A DNA stretch of 64,000 nucleotides from Paracoccus homiensis. GTDB taxonomy: Bacteria > Pseudomonadota > Alphaproteobacteria > Rhodobacterales > Rhodobacteraceae. Positions within the stretch are counted from its first letter, which is position 1; every line of letters starts with the position of its first letter. Positions 43,420 to 52,266 of the stretch are shown piece after piece. Below the pieces are notes generated by a model. It saw nothing but the letters and a program-made list of their open reading frames with translations, did no database searches and was not told the origin of the DNA. The stretch is taken from the NCBI RefSeq assembly GCF_900111675.1, contig NZ_FOHO01000002.1:248001-312000 (forward strand), given 5' to 3'. Position numbers and translations under genes: made by a program.

Positions 43420-44474
43420 GTCTTCAACCTCCTCCTCAGGAATTTCAGGACCTGCGCTTCCTCGGGGCGCAGATCCGCGCGGGACAGATTCTCCGCGATT
43501 TCATCTTGCAGTTCCAGTTTCAGTTCATCCGCCAGATAGGCATCTATGATCTGCGGATGGACATAGCATTTGCGACAGATCGTCGGCGTGTTTCCCAACC
43601 GCGCGGCGACCTGTTCGATGGCCATGCGCAGATTGGCCTTGGCGGCGGCCTTGCTGTCGGCGCGTTCGCATTCGTGCAGCGCGATCGCGGCCAGCACGGT
43701 GCCGGTCCAGGTGCGGAAATCCTTGGCCGTCACCTCGCGTCCCGTGACATCGCGCAGATAGTCGTTCACATCGCCCGAGGTCACGCGCCGCCTGTCGCCA
43801 TCATCGTCCAGATACTGGAACAGATGCTGGCCGGGGATGTCCTGCAATGACCGGATCACCCGCGCCACGCGCCGGTCGGTCAGACCCAGATCCCATTCCT
43901 TGCCCGACTTGCCCCGAAAACGGAACCGGACGCGACTGCCTTGCAGGTCGACATGGCGTTCGCGCAACGTCGTCAGCCCGTGGGACCGGTTCTTCCGCGC
44001 ATAGCTGGAATTTCCGACCCGGATCAGGCTGTGTTCCAGCAGGTAGACGATGGTTGCCACGATCTTGTCGAAGGGGGTGCCGTGGCGGCGCATGTCCTGA
44101 TCCACACGGTCGCGAATGACCGGCAGCGCGGCTGCGAATTCCAGCATGTGGTCGTATTTGGCGCTGTCGCGCAACGCCCGGAAATCTGGGTGATAGATAT
44201 ATTGCTTGCGCCCCTTGGCGTCGCGCCCGGTCGCAAGGATATGCCCGTCGGGATCGGGACAGATCCAGACATCCGTCCATGCCGGCGGAATGGCCAGGGA
44301 CAGCAGCCGCTTGCGGGTGCGTGCATCGCGGATCGTGCGGCCCTGTTCATCGCGAAAACTGAACCCTTTGCCCGCCCGCACGCGGGTCAGGCCCGGCATG
44401 TCGTCGCCCACATGGAACAGCCCGGCGCTGCGGGCGGCATCCTTGGGGTCGATGATGGGGCTGTCCTTGGGCAT
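43416..44474 (-). CDS. DNA topoisomerase IB
   Basis: A 352-residue type IB topoisomerase related to the poxvirus and Deinococcus enzymes. It relaxes supercoils by nicking one strand through a 3'-phosphotyrosine. The catalytic tyrosine is in CRKCYVHPQIIDAYL near the C-terminus. The RKNRSHGLTTLRERHV and RFRGKSGKEWDLGLTDRRVA blocks contain the catalytic Arg and Lys, and FRTWTGTVLAAIALHE carries the second Arg region. The AUG at MPKDSPIIDPKDAARSAGLF was chosen from the family; the upstream frame is not coding-like. DUF779 is coupled downstream. Confidence 0.92.
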   Translation of the reverse strand: MPKDSPIIDPKDAARSAGLFHVGDDMPGLTRVRAGKGFSFRDEQGRTIRDARTRKRLLSLAIPPAWTDVWICPDPDGHILATGRDAKGRKQYIYHPDFRALRDSAKYDHMLEFAAALPVIRDRVDQDMRRHGTPFDKIVATIVYLLEHSLIRVGNSSYARKNRSHGLTTLRERHVDLQGSRVRFRFRGKSGKEWDLGLTDRRVARVIRSLQDIPGQHLFQYLDDDGDRRRVTSGDVNDYLRDVTGREVTAKDFRTWTGTVLAAIALHECERADSKAAAKANLRMAIEQVAARLGNTPTICRKCYVHPQIIDAYLADELKLELQDEIAENLSRADLRPEEAQVLKFLRRRLKT

Positions 44475-44545
44475 CGGGGCAATCCGGCAGGGAGAACGCG
44501 TTCCGCCCCAACGCCTCAAGTCCCCCGCGGGTTGCGGGAACGCGC

Positions 44546-44561
44546 CGGGCCCGAAGGCCCG
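44546..44561. terminator. Short stem-loop after the aldehyde dehydrogenase gene
   Basis: CGGGCC-CGAA-GGCCCG, a 6-bp stem with a stable CGAA-type tetraloop, 18 bases beyond the dehydrogenase stop codon. There is no T tract, so termination is uncertain. Confidence 0.4.
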
Positions 44562-44578
44562 ACCCGATTGCAGCATGA

Positions 44579-46105
44579 TCAGAAGAAGCCCAGCTTCTTG
44601 GGGCTATAGCTGACCAGCATGTTCTTGGTCTGCTGATAATGATCCAGCATCATGCGGTGGTTTTCACGCCCAATGCCCGACTGCTTGTAGCCGCCGAAGG
44701 CCGCATGGGCCGGATAGGCGTGATAGCAGTTGGTCCAGACCCGGCCCGCCTTGATCGCGCGGCCAAAGCGATAGCAGGTATTCGCCTCGCGCGACCAGAC
44801 GCCCGCGCCAAGCCCGTAAAGCGTGTCATTGGCGATCGACAGGGCCTCGTCATTGTCCTTGAAGGTGGTCACAGATACCACGGGACCAAAGATTTCCTCC
44901 TGGAAGACCCGCATCTTGTTGTGGCCCTTAAGGATCGTCGGCTTGATGTAATGGCCGCTGGACAATTCGCCGCCCAGATCGGCCGCCTCGCCGCCGGTCA
45001 GAACCTCGGCGCCCTCTTTGCGACCGATGTCGAAATAGGACAGGATCTTTTCCTTCTGCTCGCTGCTGGCCTGCGCGCCGATCATCGTGGCACTGTCGCG
45101 CGGGTCACCCTGCACGATGTCCTTCACCCGTTGCAGGGCACGGTCCATGAACCTGTCATAGATCGATTCGTGGATCAGCGCGCGCGACGGGCAGGTGCAG
45201 ACCTCGCCCTGGTTCAGCGCGAACATCACAAAGCCCTCGATCGCCTTGTCGAAATAGTCGTCATCCTCGCGGGCGACATCCTGGAAGAAGATGTTGGGCG
45301 ATTTGCCCCCCAGTTCCAGCGTCACCGGGATCAGGTTTTCCGACGCGTATTGCATGATCAGTCGACCGGTGGTGGTTTCCCCGGTAAAGGCGATCTTGGC
45401 GATGCGCGGATTGCTGGCCAGCGGCTTGCCGGCCTCCAGGCCGAAACCGTTCACGATGTTCAGAACGCCCGGCGGCAGCAGATCCCCGATCAGGTCGATC
45501 AGCACCATGATCCCGGCCGGGGTCTGTTCGGCGGGTTTCAGCACCACGCAGTTGCCGGCGGCCAGTGCCGGGGCCAGCTTCCAGGTCGCCATCAGGATCG
45601 GGAAGTTCCACGGGATGATCTGTCCCACCACGCCAAGCGGTTCGTGGAAGTGATAGGCAATGGTGTCGTGATCGATCTCGGAGATTCCGCCTTCCTGCGC
45701 ACGCAGGACCCCGGCGAAATAGCGGAAGTGATCGACCGCCAGCGGCAGGTCGGCGGCCATGGTTTCCCGGATCGGCTTGCCATTGTCCCAGGTCTCGGCG
45801 GTGGCCAGCAGTTCCAGGTTGGTTTCGATCCGGTCCGCGATCCTGTTCAGGATATTGGCGCGTTCGGCGGCCGATGTCTGGCCCCATTTGTCCTTGGCGG
45901 CATGGGCGGCATCCAGCGCGGCCTCGATATCCTCGGCGCCGGAACGGGCAATCTCGCCGATTTCGCCGCCGGTGATCGGGGTGGTGTTGACGAAATAGCG
46001 TCCGGTCTTGGGCGCGACCCATTGCCCGCCGATGAAATTGTCATAGCGCTTGGCGAAGGGCATGACGCCGACACCCTTGAATTCATGTGCCTGATCGTTC
46101 GGCAT
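44579..46105 (-). CDS. Acetaldehyde/aldehyde dehydrogenase (AldB/ExaC type)
   Basis: A 508-residue NAD-dependent aldehyde dehydrogenase of the AldB/ExaC class that oxidises acetaldehyde in ethanol metabolism. [36 protein letters not shown] and [20 protein letters not shown] (nucleophile Cys near residue 302) are visible, together with the C-terminal [19 protein letters not shown] characteristic of the class. AGGAGG lies upstream of [11 protein letters not shown]. The GAF-HTH regulator gene ends upstream on the same strand, and a perfect palindrome (46213-46234) lies about 108 bases before the start codon. It could receive aldehydes produced by PQQ alcohol dehydrogenases. Confidence 0.94.
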   Translation of the reverse strand: MPNDQAHEFKGVGVMPFAKRYDNFIGGQWVAPKTGRYFVNTTPITGGEIGEIARSGAEDIEAALDAAHAAKDKWGQTSAAERANILNRIADRIETNLELLATAETWDNGKPIRETMAADLPLAVDHFRYFAGVLRAQEGGISEIDHDTIAYHFHEPLGVVGQIIPWNFPILMATWKLAPALAAGNCVVLKPAEQTPAGIMVLIDLIGDLLPPGVLNIVNGFGLEAGKPLASNPRIAKIAFTGETTTGRLIMQYASENLIPVTLELGGKSPNIFFQDVAREDDDYFDKAIEGFVMFALNQGEVCTCPSRALIHESIYDRFMDRALQRVKDIVQGDPRDSATMIGAQASSEQKEKILSYFDIGRKEGAEVLTGGEAADLGGELSSGHYIKPTILKGHNKMRVFQEEIFGPVVSVTTFKDNDEALSIANDTLYGLGAGVWSREANTCYRFGRAIKAGRVWTNCYHAYPAHAAFGGYKQSGIGRENHRMMLDHYQQTKNMLVSYSPKKLGFF

Positions 46106-46212
46106 GGTTGGCTTCCTCCTCTGATGTGCCAGGGCTCCCGTCCCTGGATATGACTTCAACCTTGGCCGTCAGCGGATTCGTTTCAACAGGACCAAGGTCG
46201 CGGTCGCGGGCA

Positions 46213-46234
46213 ACTGTCTCACCGGTGAGACAGT
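46213..46234. promoter_or_regulatory. Perfect 22-bp palindrome, candidate activator site of the aldehyde dehydrogenase gene
   Basis: Arms ACTGTCTCACC and GGTGAGACAGT pair exactly with no spacer. TGTCTCA/TGAGACA inverted repeats are typical of sites bound by AcoR-like Fis-type regulators. It lies just after the regulator gene and upstream of the dehydrogenase gene. It could in principle also act as a hairpin ending the regulator transcript, although no T tract follows. Confidence 0.7.
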
Positions 46235-46238
46235 GCCG

Positions 46239-47189
46239 TCATCTTTCGCCCAGACCCAGCCGCGCCATGCGCCGGTACAGGGTCGCGCGTCCGATCCCCA
46301 AGGCCCGCGCCGCCGCCGAGACATTGCCCTCGGCCCGGGCCAGCGCGCGGGCAACGGCGGCGCGTTCGGCCTTGTCGAACCCGCTGAGACTGTCATCACG
46401 GCCCAGCAGATCGGCCGCTGGTCGTGGCCGGAAATCGCCTTCGCGTTCCAGCCCCAGCGCGCGGCGGGCGGCCCGCGTCGCGCCAATGGCCAGATCGTCC
46501 TTGTCCACCGCCAGCAGCGTCGCCGCCTCGGCTGGATCGTCCGAGGCCAGGACGATCCGTGCTTTGGGAAAGCTGGCGCGAAAATAGACCGCCTCGATGG
46601 CGCGGGCGGTCTGGGCGACCTGCGCACCGATCAGCCGGTTATAGCGTTCGGTCTGATCGGCCCGCGCCGAACTGACATCCAGCGCCGCAAGCAACCGCCC
46701 GTCCGGCCCCCAGATCGGCGCGTCCATGCAGGACATGCCGGTGTTGCGAGTGTGGAAATGTTCGTCGCGATGAATGGTGATCTGGCGCCCCTCGGCCAGA
46801 CAGGTGCCGATACCATTGGTGCCTTGCGCGGCCTCGGACCAGTCGGCGCCCTGCCACAGACCCCAATCGCGAAATTGCGCCGCATCCGCGTCGCTGACCC
46901 GTTGATCCAGCACCACGCCGGTCGCGTCGGTCAGCAGCACATTGCAGCCCGACAACCCGACCAGCGTATACAGCTGATCCAGTTGCGGGGCGGCGCAGGT
47001 CAGGAACTGTTCCATCAGCAGGCGCCGCTCGGCCAGTTCAGCATGGCTCAGGCGGTCGGGGCGGCGTCCCGCGCCCGGATCCAGCCCATAGCGCATCAGC
47101 GACCGGCGCCAGGACGCCGTCAGGGCCGAGCTCGCGGATGCGGATTGCGACCGCTCGGCCACGATATCTGCGTGGCTGCGTTGCGTCAT
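46239..47189 (-). CDS. GAF-HTH (AcoR-like) transcriptional regulator without an AAA+ domain
   Basis: A 316-residue regulator. A GAF-type sensory domain occupies about residues 65-215 (GCNVLLTDATGVVLDQRVSD, AAQGTNGIGTCLAEGRQITI and NTGMSCMDAPIWGPDGRLLA), as in AcoR. The C-terminal Fis helix-turn-helix is NVSAAARALGIGRATLYRRM. The sigma-54-interacting AAA+ domain that AcoR has in the middle is absent: about 60 residues of linker replace it. It therefore probably works with sigma-70-type polymerase. The adjacent aldehyde dehydrogenase gene and the palindrome between them make control of aldehyde or alcohol oxidation likely. Confidence 0.88.
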   Translation of the reverse strand: MTQRSHADIVAERSQSASASSALTASWRRSLMRYGLDPGAGRRPDRLSHAELAERRLLMEQFLTCAAPQLDQLYTLVGLSGCNVLLTDATGVVLDQRVSDADAAQFRDWGLWQGADWSEAAQGTNGIGTCLAEGRQITIHRDEHFHTRNTGMSCMDAPIWGPDGRLLAALDVSSARADQTERYNRLIGAQVAQTARAIEAVYFRASFPKARIVLASDDPAEAATLLAVDKDDLAIGATRAARRALGLEREGDFRPRPAADLLGRDDSLSGFDKAERAAVARALARAEGNVSAAARALGIGRATLYRRMARLGLGER

Positions 47190-47269
47190 GATTCCTCCCA
47201 GCTTGGGAAGATTATAGCAGATGCGCGGCGCGGCAGGCTGCGACTTTGGTCGAATAGGCCGACGGTTGC

Positions 47270-48508
47270 CTAGCGGGCCGGGCCTTCGGGTTTGATCGTG
47301 CCACCCTCGATCCGGTCATCGCCCGTATCGGACCTTCCGGGCATGGAGGCCGCGCCGTCCGCGCCCCCCACGCTGCCCGCCGCGGCGGTGGTTCTGGGCC
47401 GGTACGGCGGCAGGTCCGCGCCATCACGATACAGCAGCGATTGCCCGTCATGGAACAGGTGCAGCGCGTGGGGATCGGCGGTCAGGCGCACCGTCTTGCC
47501 ATTCAGCCCGGTATGGATGCCCGGCAGCTTGGCGATCACCGGCACGCTGTCCTGATTGGTGCCGAAATACAAAAGCGTCACCTCGCCCAGGGCTTCGGTC
47601 AGATCGACCTGCCCTTCAAAGATCGCATCGCCGTCGGTTTCGCGCATATCCTCGGGGCGGACGCCCAGATTGACGGCCATGCCCTGATCGCCCTCGCGGG
47701 TCGGGATCGCAACCTGCGCCACGCCGCCGCCATCCAGCGCGACGGTCGTCATGTCGCCCACCGCTGTGACCTTGCCGGGCAACAGGTTCATCGCCGGGCT
47801 GCCGATGAACTGGGCGACGAATTCATTCACCGGCCGTTCATACAGTTCCAGCGGCGCGCCGACCTGCGCGATGCCGCCCCCCGCCAGAACCACGATCCGA
47901 TCGGCCAGCGTCATCGCCTCGGTCTGGTCATGGGTGACATAGATCATGGTCCGGTCGGGCATGGATGCCTTCAGCTGCGCGATCTCGATCCGGGTGGCGA
48001 CGCGCAGCGCCGCGTCCAGATTGGAAAGCGGTTCGTCGAACAGATAGACCTTGGGGTCGCGCACGATAGCCCGGCCGATGGCCACGCGCTGTCGCTGGCC
48101 ACCCGACAGCGCCTTGGGCAGGCGATCCAGATAGGGCGTCAGTTGCAGCATCTTGCCCGCGCGGTCGGTCGCCTCGCGGATCTGGTCCCTGGACTGCCCC
48201 GCGATCTTCAGCGCGAAGGCCATGTTGTCGCGCACCGTCATATGCGGATAAAGGGCATAGGACTGAAACACCATCGCGATGCCGCGCTGGCTGGGCGGGA
48301 TGTCGTTCATCCGCTGGCCGTCGATCTGCAGCGTGCCGCCGCTGATCCGTTCCAGCCCCGCGATCATCCGCAACAGCGTCGATTTCCCACAGCCCGAGGG
48401 GCCGACGAAAACGATGAATTCGCCCGATGCGATGGTCAGGTCGATATCGCTGAGGACCTGAACGTCGCCATAGGATTTGGCGACGCCTTCCAGTTTCAGA
48501 TCGGCCAT
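47270..48508 (-). CDS. aglK: Alpha-glucoside ABC transporter ATP-binding protein (AglK, MalK/UgpC type)
   Basis: A 412-residue ATPase of the CUT1 sugar importer class. Walker A is GPSGCGKST at residues 36-44, the signature LSGGQRQRVAIGRAIVRDP near 134-152, and Walker B VYLFDEPLSNLDAALR follows. The C-terminal TOBE/regulatory part is present, with NLGVRPEDMRETDGDAIFEG. The tail beyond residue 365 is Ala/Pro-rich, low complexity and longer than usual. It is the last gene of aglEFGAK, 24 bases after aglA, and energises the AglFG permease. Confidence 0.93.
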   Translation of the reverse strand: MADLKLEGVAKSYGDVQVLSDIDLTIASGEFIVFVGPSGCGKSTLLRMIAGLERISGGTLQIDGQRMNDIPPSQRGIAMVFQSYALYPHMTVRDNMAFALKIAGQSRDQIREATDRAGKMLQLTPYLDRLPKALSGGQRQRVAIGRAIVRDPKVYLFDEPLSNLDAALRVATRIEIAQLKASMPDRTMIYVTHDQTEAMTLADRIVVLAGGGIAQVGAPLELYERPVNEFVAQFIGSPAMNLLPGKVTAVGDMTTVALDGGGVAQVAIPTREGDQGMAVNLGVRPEDMRETDGDAIFEGQVDLTEALGEVTLLYFGTNQDSVPVIAKLPGIHTGLNGKTVRLTADPHALHLFHDGQSLLYRDGADLPPYRPRTTAAAGSVGGADGAASMPGRSDTGDDRIEGGTIKPEGPAR

Positions 48509-48532
48509 CCGGTTTCCTCCCCTGAACCTGCC

Positions 48533-50077
48533 CTAGCCTTCGATGATCTGGACCTGCCAGGGCGCAAGGCCGGCGGCCTCGTCATCCGACAGGTTGGCCC
48601 TGATCCGAAGGGTCTGCTCGCTGTCTGCGCGGATGAAGGACAGGACCGGCCCCTGGGCCGACATGTCCGACATGCTTCCCAATCGCAGCGCGCTGTGCTT
48701 GTTGCGCAGCCCGATCGCCCACCGATAATGATGCAGGACGGACTGGGCGTCGGCCTCTTGCCCGACGACGGTGCGTTGCAGATGGGCATGGGGCACCGGC
48801 AGCCATGGCTGGCTGGTCGAAAAGCCGCCATTCACGCCCATGTCCCAGACCATCGGCGTCCGGCACCCGTCGCGGCCCTTGTATTCAGGCCAGAACTCGA
48901 TGCCATACGGGTCGCGCAGATCCTCGAACTGCAATTCGGCCTCGGGCAGGCCCAGTTCCTCGCCCTGATACAGGCAGACGGAACCGCGCAGGCACATCAG
49001 CACCGTCGCATAGGCCTTGGCCGCCTGATCGCTCAGATTCCAGCGGCTGATATGGCGTGCGACATCATGGTTCGACATCGCCCAGCAGGGCCAGCTGTTC
49101 GGCGCCGTCGCCTGCAACTGGTCAAAGACCTGCACGATCCGCGCGGCGGGCAGATCCTCGCCCGACAGGAAGTCGAACACATAGGACATCTGCACCCGGC
49201 CCGGCACGCCGGTATATTCCTCCAGAAGTTCCAGCCCGCGTTCGCTGTCGCCGATCTCGCCCACCACGACCGCGCCGCGCGGCGCAAGCTTGGCGGCAAA
49301 GCGTTCCAGAAAGGCCAGATTTTCGGGCTGCGACTTGTCGTATTTGTGGCTTTGATGGTTATAGGGGTTCACTGCGGGCGCGGTGTCGGCCTTGCGCAGT
49401 TCCGGGGCCAGCGGCGGGTTGTCGCGCAGCTGGGCATCGTGGAAATAGAAATTGATCGTATCCAGACGAAAGCCGTCGACGCCTTTGTCCAGCCAGAATT
49501 CGGCCATCTGCAACAGCGCGTCCTGCACCTCGGCATTGTGGAAATTCAGATCCGGCTGCTGGCTTAGAAAGTTGTGCAGGTAGTATTGTTCGCGCCGCGC
49601 ATCCCATTGCCACGCGCTGCCGCCAAAGATCGACAGCCAGTTCGTCGGCACCGTGCCGTCGGGCTTGGGGTCGGCCCAGACATACCAGTCGGATTTCGGG
49701 TTGTCGCGGCTGGCGCGGCTTTCCTTGAACCACGGATGCTGGTCCGAGGTATGCGACATCACCAGATCGATCATCACCTTCAGGCCCAGATCATGGGCCC
49801 GCTCGATCAGCCAGTCGAAATCCTCCATCGTGCCGAACAGCGGGTCGATGCCGCGATAATCGCTGACATCATAGCCGAAATCCTTCATCGGAGAGGTGAA
49901 GAAAGGCGATATCCAGACCGCATCCACCCCCAGCGAGGCGACATAGGGCAGGCGCTGCGCGATGCCTGCCAGATCGCCAACGCCATCGCCGGTCGTGTCC
50001 TGAAAACTGCGGGGATAGATCTGATAGATGATCCCGCCCTTCCACCATTCCGTCTTGTTTTCCGTCAAATCATCCAC
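48533..50077 (-). CDS. aglA: Alpha-glucosidase, GH13 (AglA)
   Basis: A 514-residue cytoplasmic alpha-glucosidase that splits imported alpha-glucosides such as sucrose, maltose or trehalose. The GH13 regions are present: GVDAVWISPFFTSPMKDFGY near residue 49, KVMIDLVMSHTSDQHPWF, VDGFRLDTINFYFH with the nucleophile Asp near residue 206, VVVGEIGDSERG with the acid/base Glu near 273, and AMSNHDVARH. The start MDDLTENKTEWWKGGIIYQI is typical of AglA. Its start overlaps the aglG stop by eight bases. The operon architecture matches rhizobial aglEFGAK. Confidence 0.94.
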   Translation of the reverse strand: MDDLTENKTEWWKGGIIYQIYPRSFQDTTGDGVGDLAGIAQRLPYVASLGVDAVWISPFFTSPMKDFGYDVSDYRGIDPLFGTMEDFDWLIERAHDLGLKVMIDLVMSHTSDQHPWFKESRASRDNPKSDWYVWADPKPDGTVPTNWLSIFGGSAWQWDARREQYYLHNFLSQQPDLNFHNAEVQDALLQMAEFWLDKGVDGFRLDTINFYFHDAQLRDNPPLAPELRKADTAPAVNPYNHQSHKYDKSQPENLAFLERFAAKLAPRGAVVVGEIGDSERGLELLEEYTGVPGRVQMSYVFDFLSGEDLPAARIVQVFDQLQATAPNSWPCWAMSNHDVARHISRWNLSDQAAKAYATVLMCLRGSVCLYQGEELGLPEAELQFEDLRDPYGIEFWPEYKGRDGCRTPMVWDMGVNGGFSTSQPWLPVPHAHLQRTVVGQEADAQSVLHHYRWAIGLRNKHSALRLGSMSDMSAQGPVLSFIRADSEQTLRIRANLSDDEAAGLAPWQVQIIEG

Positions 50078-51203
50078 CTTTCACGGATCCGGCCAGCAGC
50101 CCGCGGACCAGATATTTCTGCATTGCAAAGAACACGATCAGCGGCACCGCGATCGAGATGAAGGCCGAGGTCGCCAGAATTTCCCATTCCCCGCCTTTCG
50201 AGCCCATCAATTCGCGCAGAACGCCGGTCATCACCAACTGTTCCCGCGTGTTGCCCAGAAACACGGTCGCAACCAGCAGATCGTTCCACACCCACAGGAA
50301 CTGGAAGATCGCGAAACTGGCCAGCGCCGGGAAGGACAGCGGCAGGATGATCCGGCGGAAAATCTGGAACTCGGTCGCGCCATCGACGCGGGCGCTTTCG
50401 ATCACCTCGCGCGGCAAGCCGACCATGTAGTTGCGCAGCAGATAGACCGCGAGTGGCAGGCCAAATCCGGTATGGGCCAGCCATATCCCCAGATAGCCCT
50501 TGCCGATGCCGATCTCATTATGCAGCCTCAGCAGCGGGATCAGCGACACCTGCAACGGCACCACCAGCAGGCCCACCACGGCGGCGGTCAGGATCGCGCG
50601 GCCGGGAAATTCCATCCAGGCCAGCGCATAGGCCGCAAAGGCCGCGATCAGGATCGGGATCACCGTCGCCGGGATCGTCACCGTCAGCGTGTTCATGAAG
50701 GCGCGGCCCAGCCCCTCGGCGGTCAGGACGCGCTGATAATTGCCTGTGGTGAATTTCGGCGGCACCTCGGTGGTGGTAAAGATTCGCTCGCCGCGCCGCA
50801 TCTCGAACGGTTCGGGCGAGGTCAGGCGATAGCTGCCATCGGCATTGACGGTCAGTTGCCAGCCATCCTCGATCTCGGTCGTGTCGCCGGGCTGAAACCG
50901 GGCCGGGTCGCGCGCGCCGGTGCCCCAGGCGACCAGCGTCTGATCGCCCTCGGTCACGTTCCCCTCGATGACGTACAACCCACCCTCCTGCACCGCATCG
51001 TCATCGGTGCCGGTGCGCACAAAACCGGTCTGTTCGGCCGCGGAAAACGACTGCCACCAGCCGCTGTTGGCGATCTGGTCGCGATCGCGGAACGACGACA
51101 CGAACAGGCCCAGCGTGGGAATCGTCCACAGCAGAACCAGAAGGAAGGCACAGATATTGACGACCCATACCAGCGTGGATTTCTGTCCGGCCATCCCGTC
51201 CAT
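50070..51203 (-). CDS. aglG: Alpha-glucoside ABC transporter permease (AglG)
   Basis: A 377-residue membrane permease of the MalG class. TM1 is at about residues 13-32 (VVNICAFLLVLLWTIPTLGL); a periplasmic insert of about 110 residues follows, as is normal for AglG. The remaining membrane segments contain the EAA loop PREVIESARVDGATEFQIFR near residue 290. The start is MDGMAGQKSTLVWVV; it shares its first base with the aglF stop codon, and its end overlaps aglA by eight bases. Confidence 0.93.
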   Translation of the reverse strand: MDGMAGQKSTLVWVVNICAFLLVLLWTIPTLGLFVSSFRDRDQIANSGWWQSFSAAEQTGFVRTGTDDDAVQEGGLYVIEGNVTEGDQTLVAWGTGARDPARFQPGDTTEIEDGWQLTVNADGSYRLTSPEPFEMRRGERIFTTTEVPPKFTTGNYQRVLTAEGLGRAFMNTLTVTIPATVIPILIAAFAAYALAWMEFPGRAILTAAVVGLLVVPLQVSLIPLLRLHNEIGIGKGYLGIWLAHTGFGLPLAVYLLRNYMVGLPREVIESARVDGATEFQIFRRIILPLSFPALASFAIFQFLWVWNDLLVATVFLGNTREQLVMTGVLRELMGSKGGEWEILATSAFISIAVPLIVFFAMQKYLVRGLLAGSVKGG

Positions 51204-52198
51204 CAGCGGACCTCCTTGCGGGCGTTGCGGATGTTCCAGACCATGATCGGCGTCACCAGAATCATCAGTACGATGGCAATGGCCGAGCCGCGCCCGTAAT
51301 CGGGGCTGCCACGGAACATCCAGTCATACATCAGGTTCGCCAGAACCTGCGTGCCCCATTGGCCGTTGGTCATGACAAAGACGATGTCAAAGACCTTCAG
51401 CACGACGATGGTGATGGTGGTCCAGACCACGGCGATCGTGCCCATGATCTGCGGCACCTTGATCTTCATGAAAACCTGCAGCGGGCTGGCGCCGTCCAGA
51501 ATCGCGGCCTCGATGGTTTCCTCGGGGATGCCGCGCAGGGCCGCCGACAGGATCACCATCGCAAAGCCGGTCTGGATCCAGACCAGCACGATCATCAGGA
51601 AGAAATTGTTCCACGGGATCAGCGTCAGCCAGATCTGCGGATCGCCGCCCAGCCGCGTCACGATCCAGTTCAGCAGCCCGATCTGGGTTTCGCCCTCGGC
51701 GCGGAATTCGTATATGAACTTCCAGATCACGCCCGCGCCGACAAAGCTGATCGCCATCGGCATGAAGATCAGCGACTTGCCGATATTGCCCCATCTGATC
51801 CGGTCGGTCAGCTGCGCCGCGATCAGCCCGAACAGCGTGGACAGCGCCGGCACGACCAGCAGCCACAGCATGTTGTTGCGCATGGATTCGCGGAATTTCC
51901 CGTCGCCCAGCAGCCAGGTATAGTTGTCGACACCGACGAAACGGCTGCCGGTGGAGTTGTGCAGCGACCGCCACAGGCTGTCGATGACCGGATAGACCAG
52001 ATACATGGTCAGAAACAGGATTGCCGGGCCCAGAAACAGCCAGGGCCGTATCTGGTTGGCCTTGCGGATATTGTCGCCCGCATTCGGCCCCTTGGGCGGG
52101 TAGATCGTATCAAGGACCATATTCGATCCCCAGAACCACGCCACGCATCCGAAGACGCCGATGGCGATGGTGCTGATGGCCAGCCAGAACAGTTCCAT
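51203..52198 (-). CDS. aglF: Alpha-glucoside ABC transporter permease (AglF)
   Basis: A 331-residue membrane permease of the MalF class with about seven segments, starting MELFWLAISTIAIGVFGCVA. The EAA loop is IPEETIEAAILDGASPLQVF near residue 225. It partners with AglG. It begins 68 bases after aglE, downstream of a 13-bp hairpin. The neighbouring segment FLGPAILFLTMYLVYPVIDS is the second membrane helix, typical for this class. Confidence 0.93.
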   Translation of the reverse strand: MELFWLAISTIAIGVFGCVAWFWGSNMVLDTIYPPKGPNAGDNIRKANQIRPWLFLGPAILFLTMYLVYPVIDSLWRSLHNSTGSRFVGVDNYTWLLGDGKFRESMRNNMLWLLVVPALSTLFGLIAAQLTDRIRWGNIGKSLIFMPMAISFVGAGVIWKFIYEFRAEGETQIGLLNWIVTRLGGDPQIWLTLIPWNNFFLMIVLVWIQTGFAMVILSAALRGIPEETIEAAILDGASPLQVFMKIKVPQIMGTIAVVWTTITIVVLKVFDIVFVMTNGQWGTQVLANLMYDWMFRGSPDYGRGSAIAIVLMILVTPIMVWNIRNARKEVR

Positions 52199-52220
52199 CC
52201 CGTTACCCCCGCTTTGCTAT

Positions 52221-52251
52221 GGCGCGGCGCGGGGTCTGCCCGCGCCGCGCC
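52221..52251 (-). promoter_or_regulatory. 13-bp intercistronic hairpin between aglE and aglF
   Basis: GGCGCGGCGCGGG, loop GTCTG, CCCGCGCCGCGCC: a perfect stem in the gap after the binding-protein gene. As in other sugar-transport operons, it should stabilise or attenuate, so that more AglE than AglFGK is made. Confidence 0.65.
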
Positions 52252-52266
52252 CTATCTTGGGTGGTG

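Noticed and set aside
46106..46212. A sigma-54 (-24/-12) promoter upstream of the aldehyde dehydrogenase gene
   Set aside because: TGGCAC is present, but no GC-containing -12 element lies at the required distance, and the regulator lacks the AAA+ domain needed for sigma-54.
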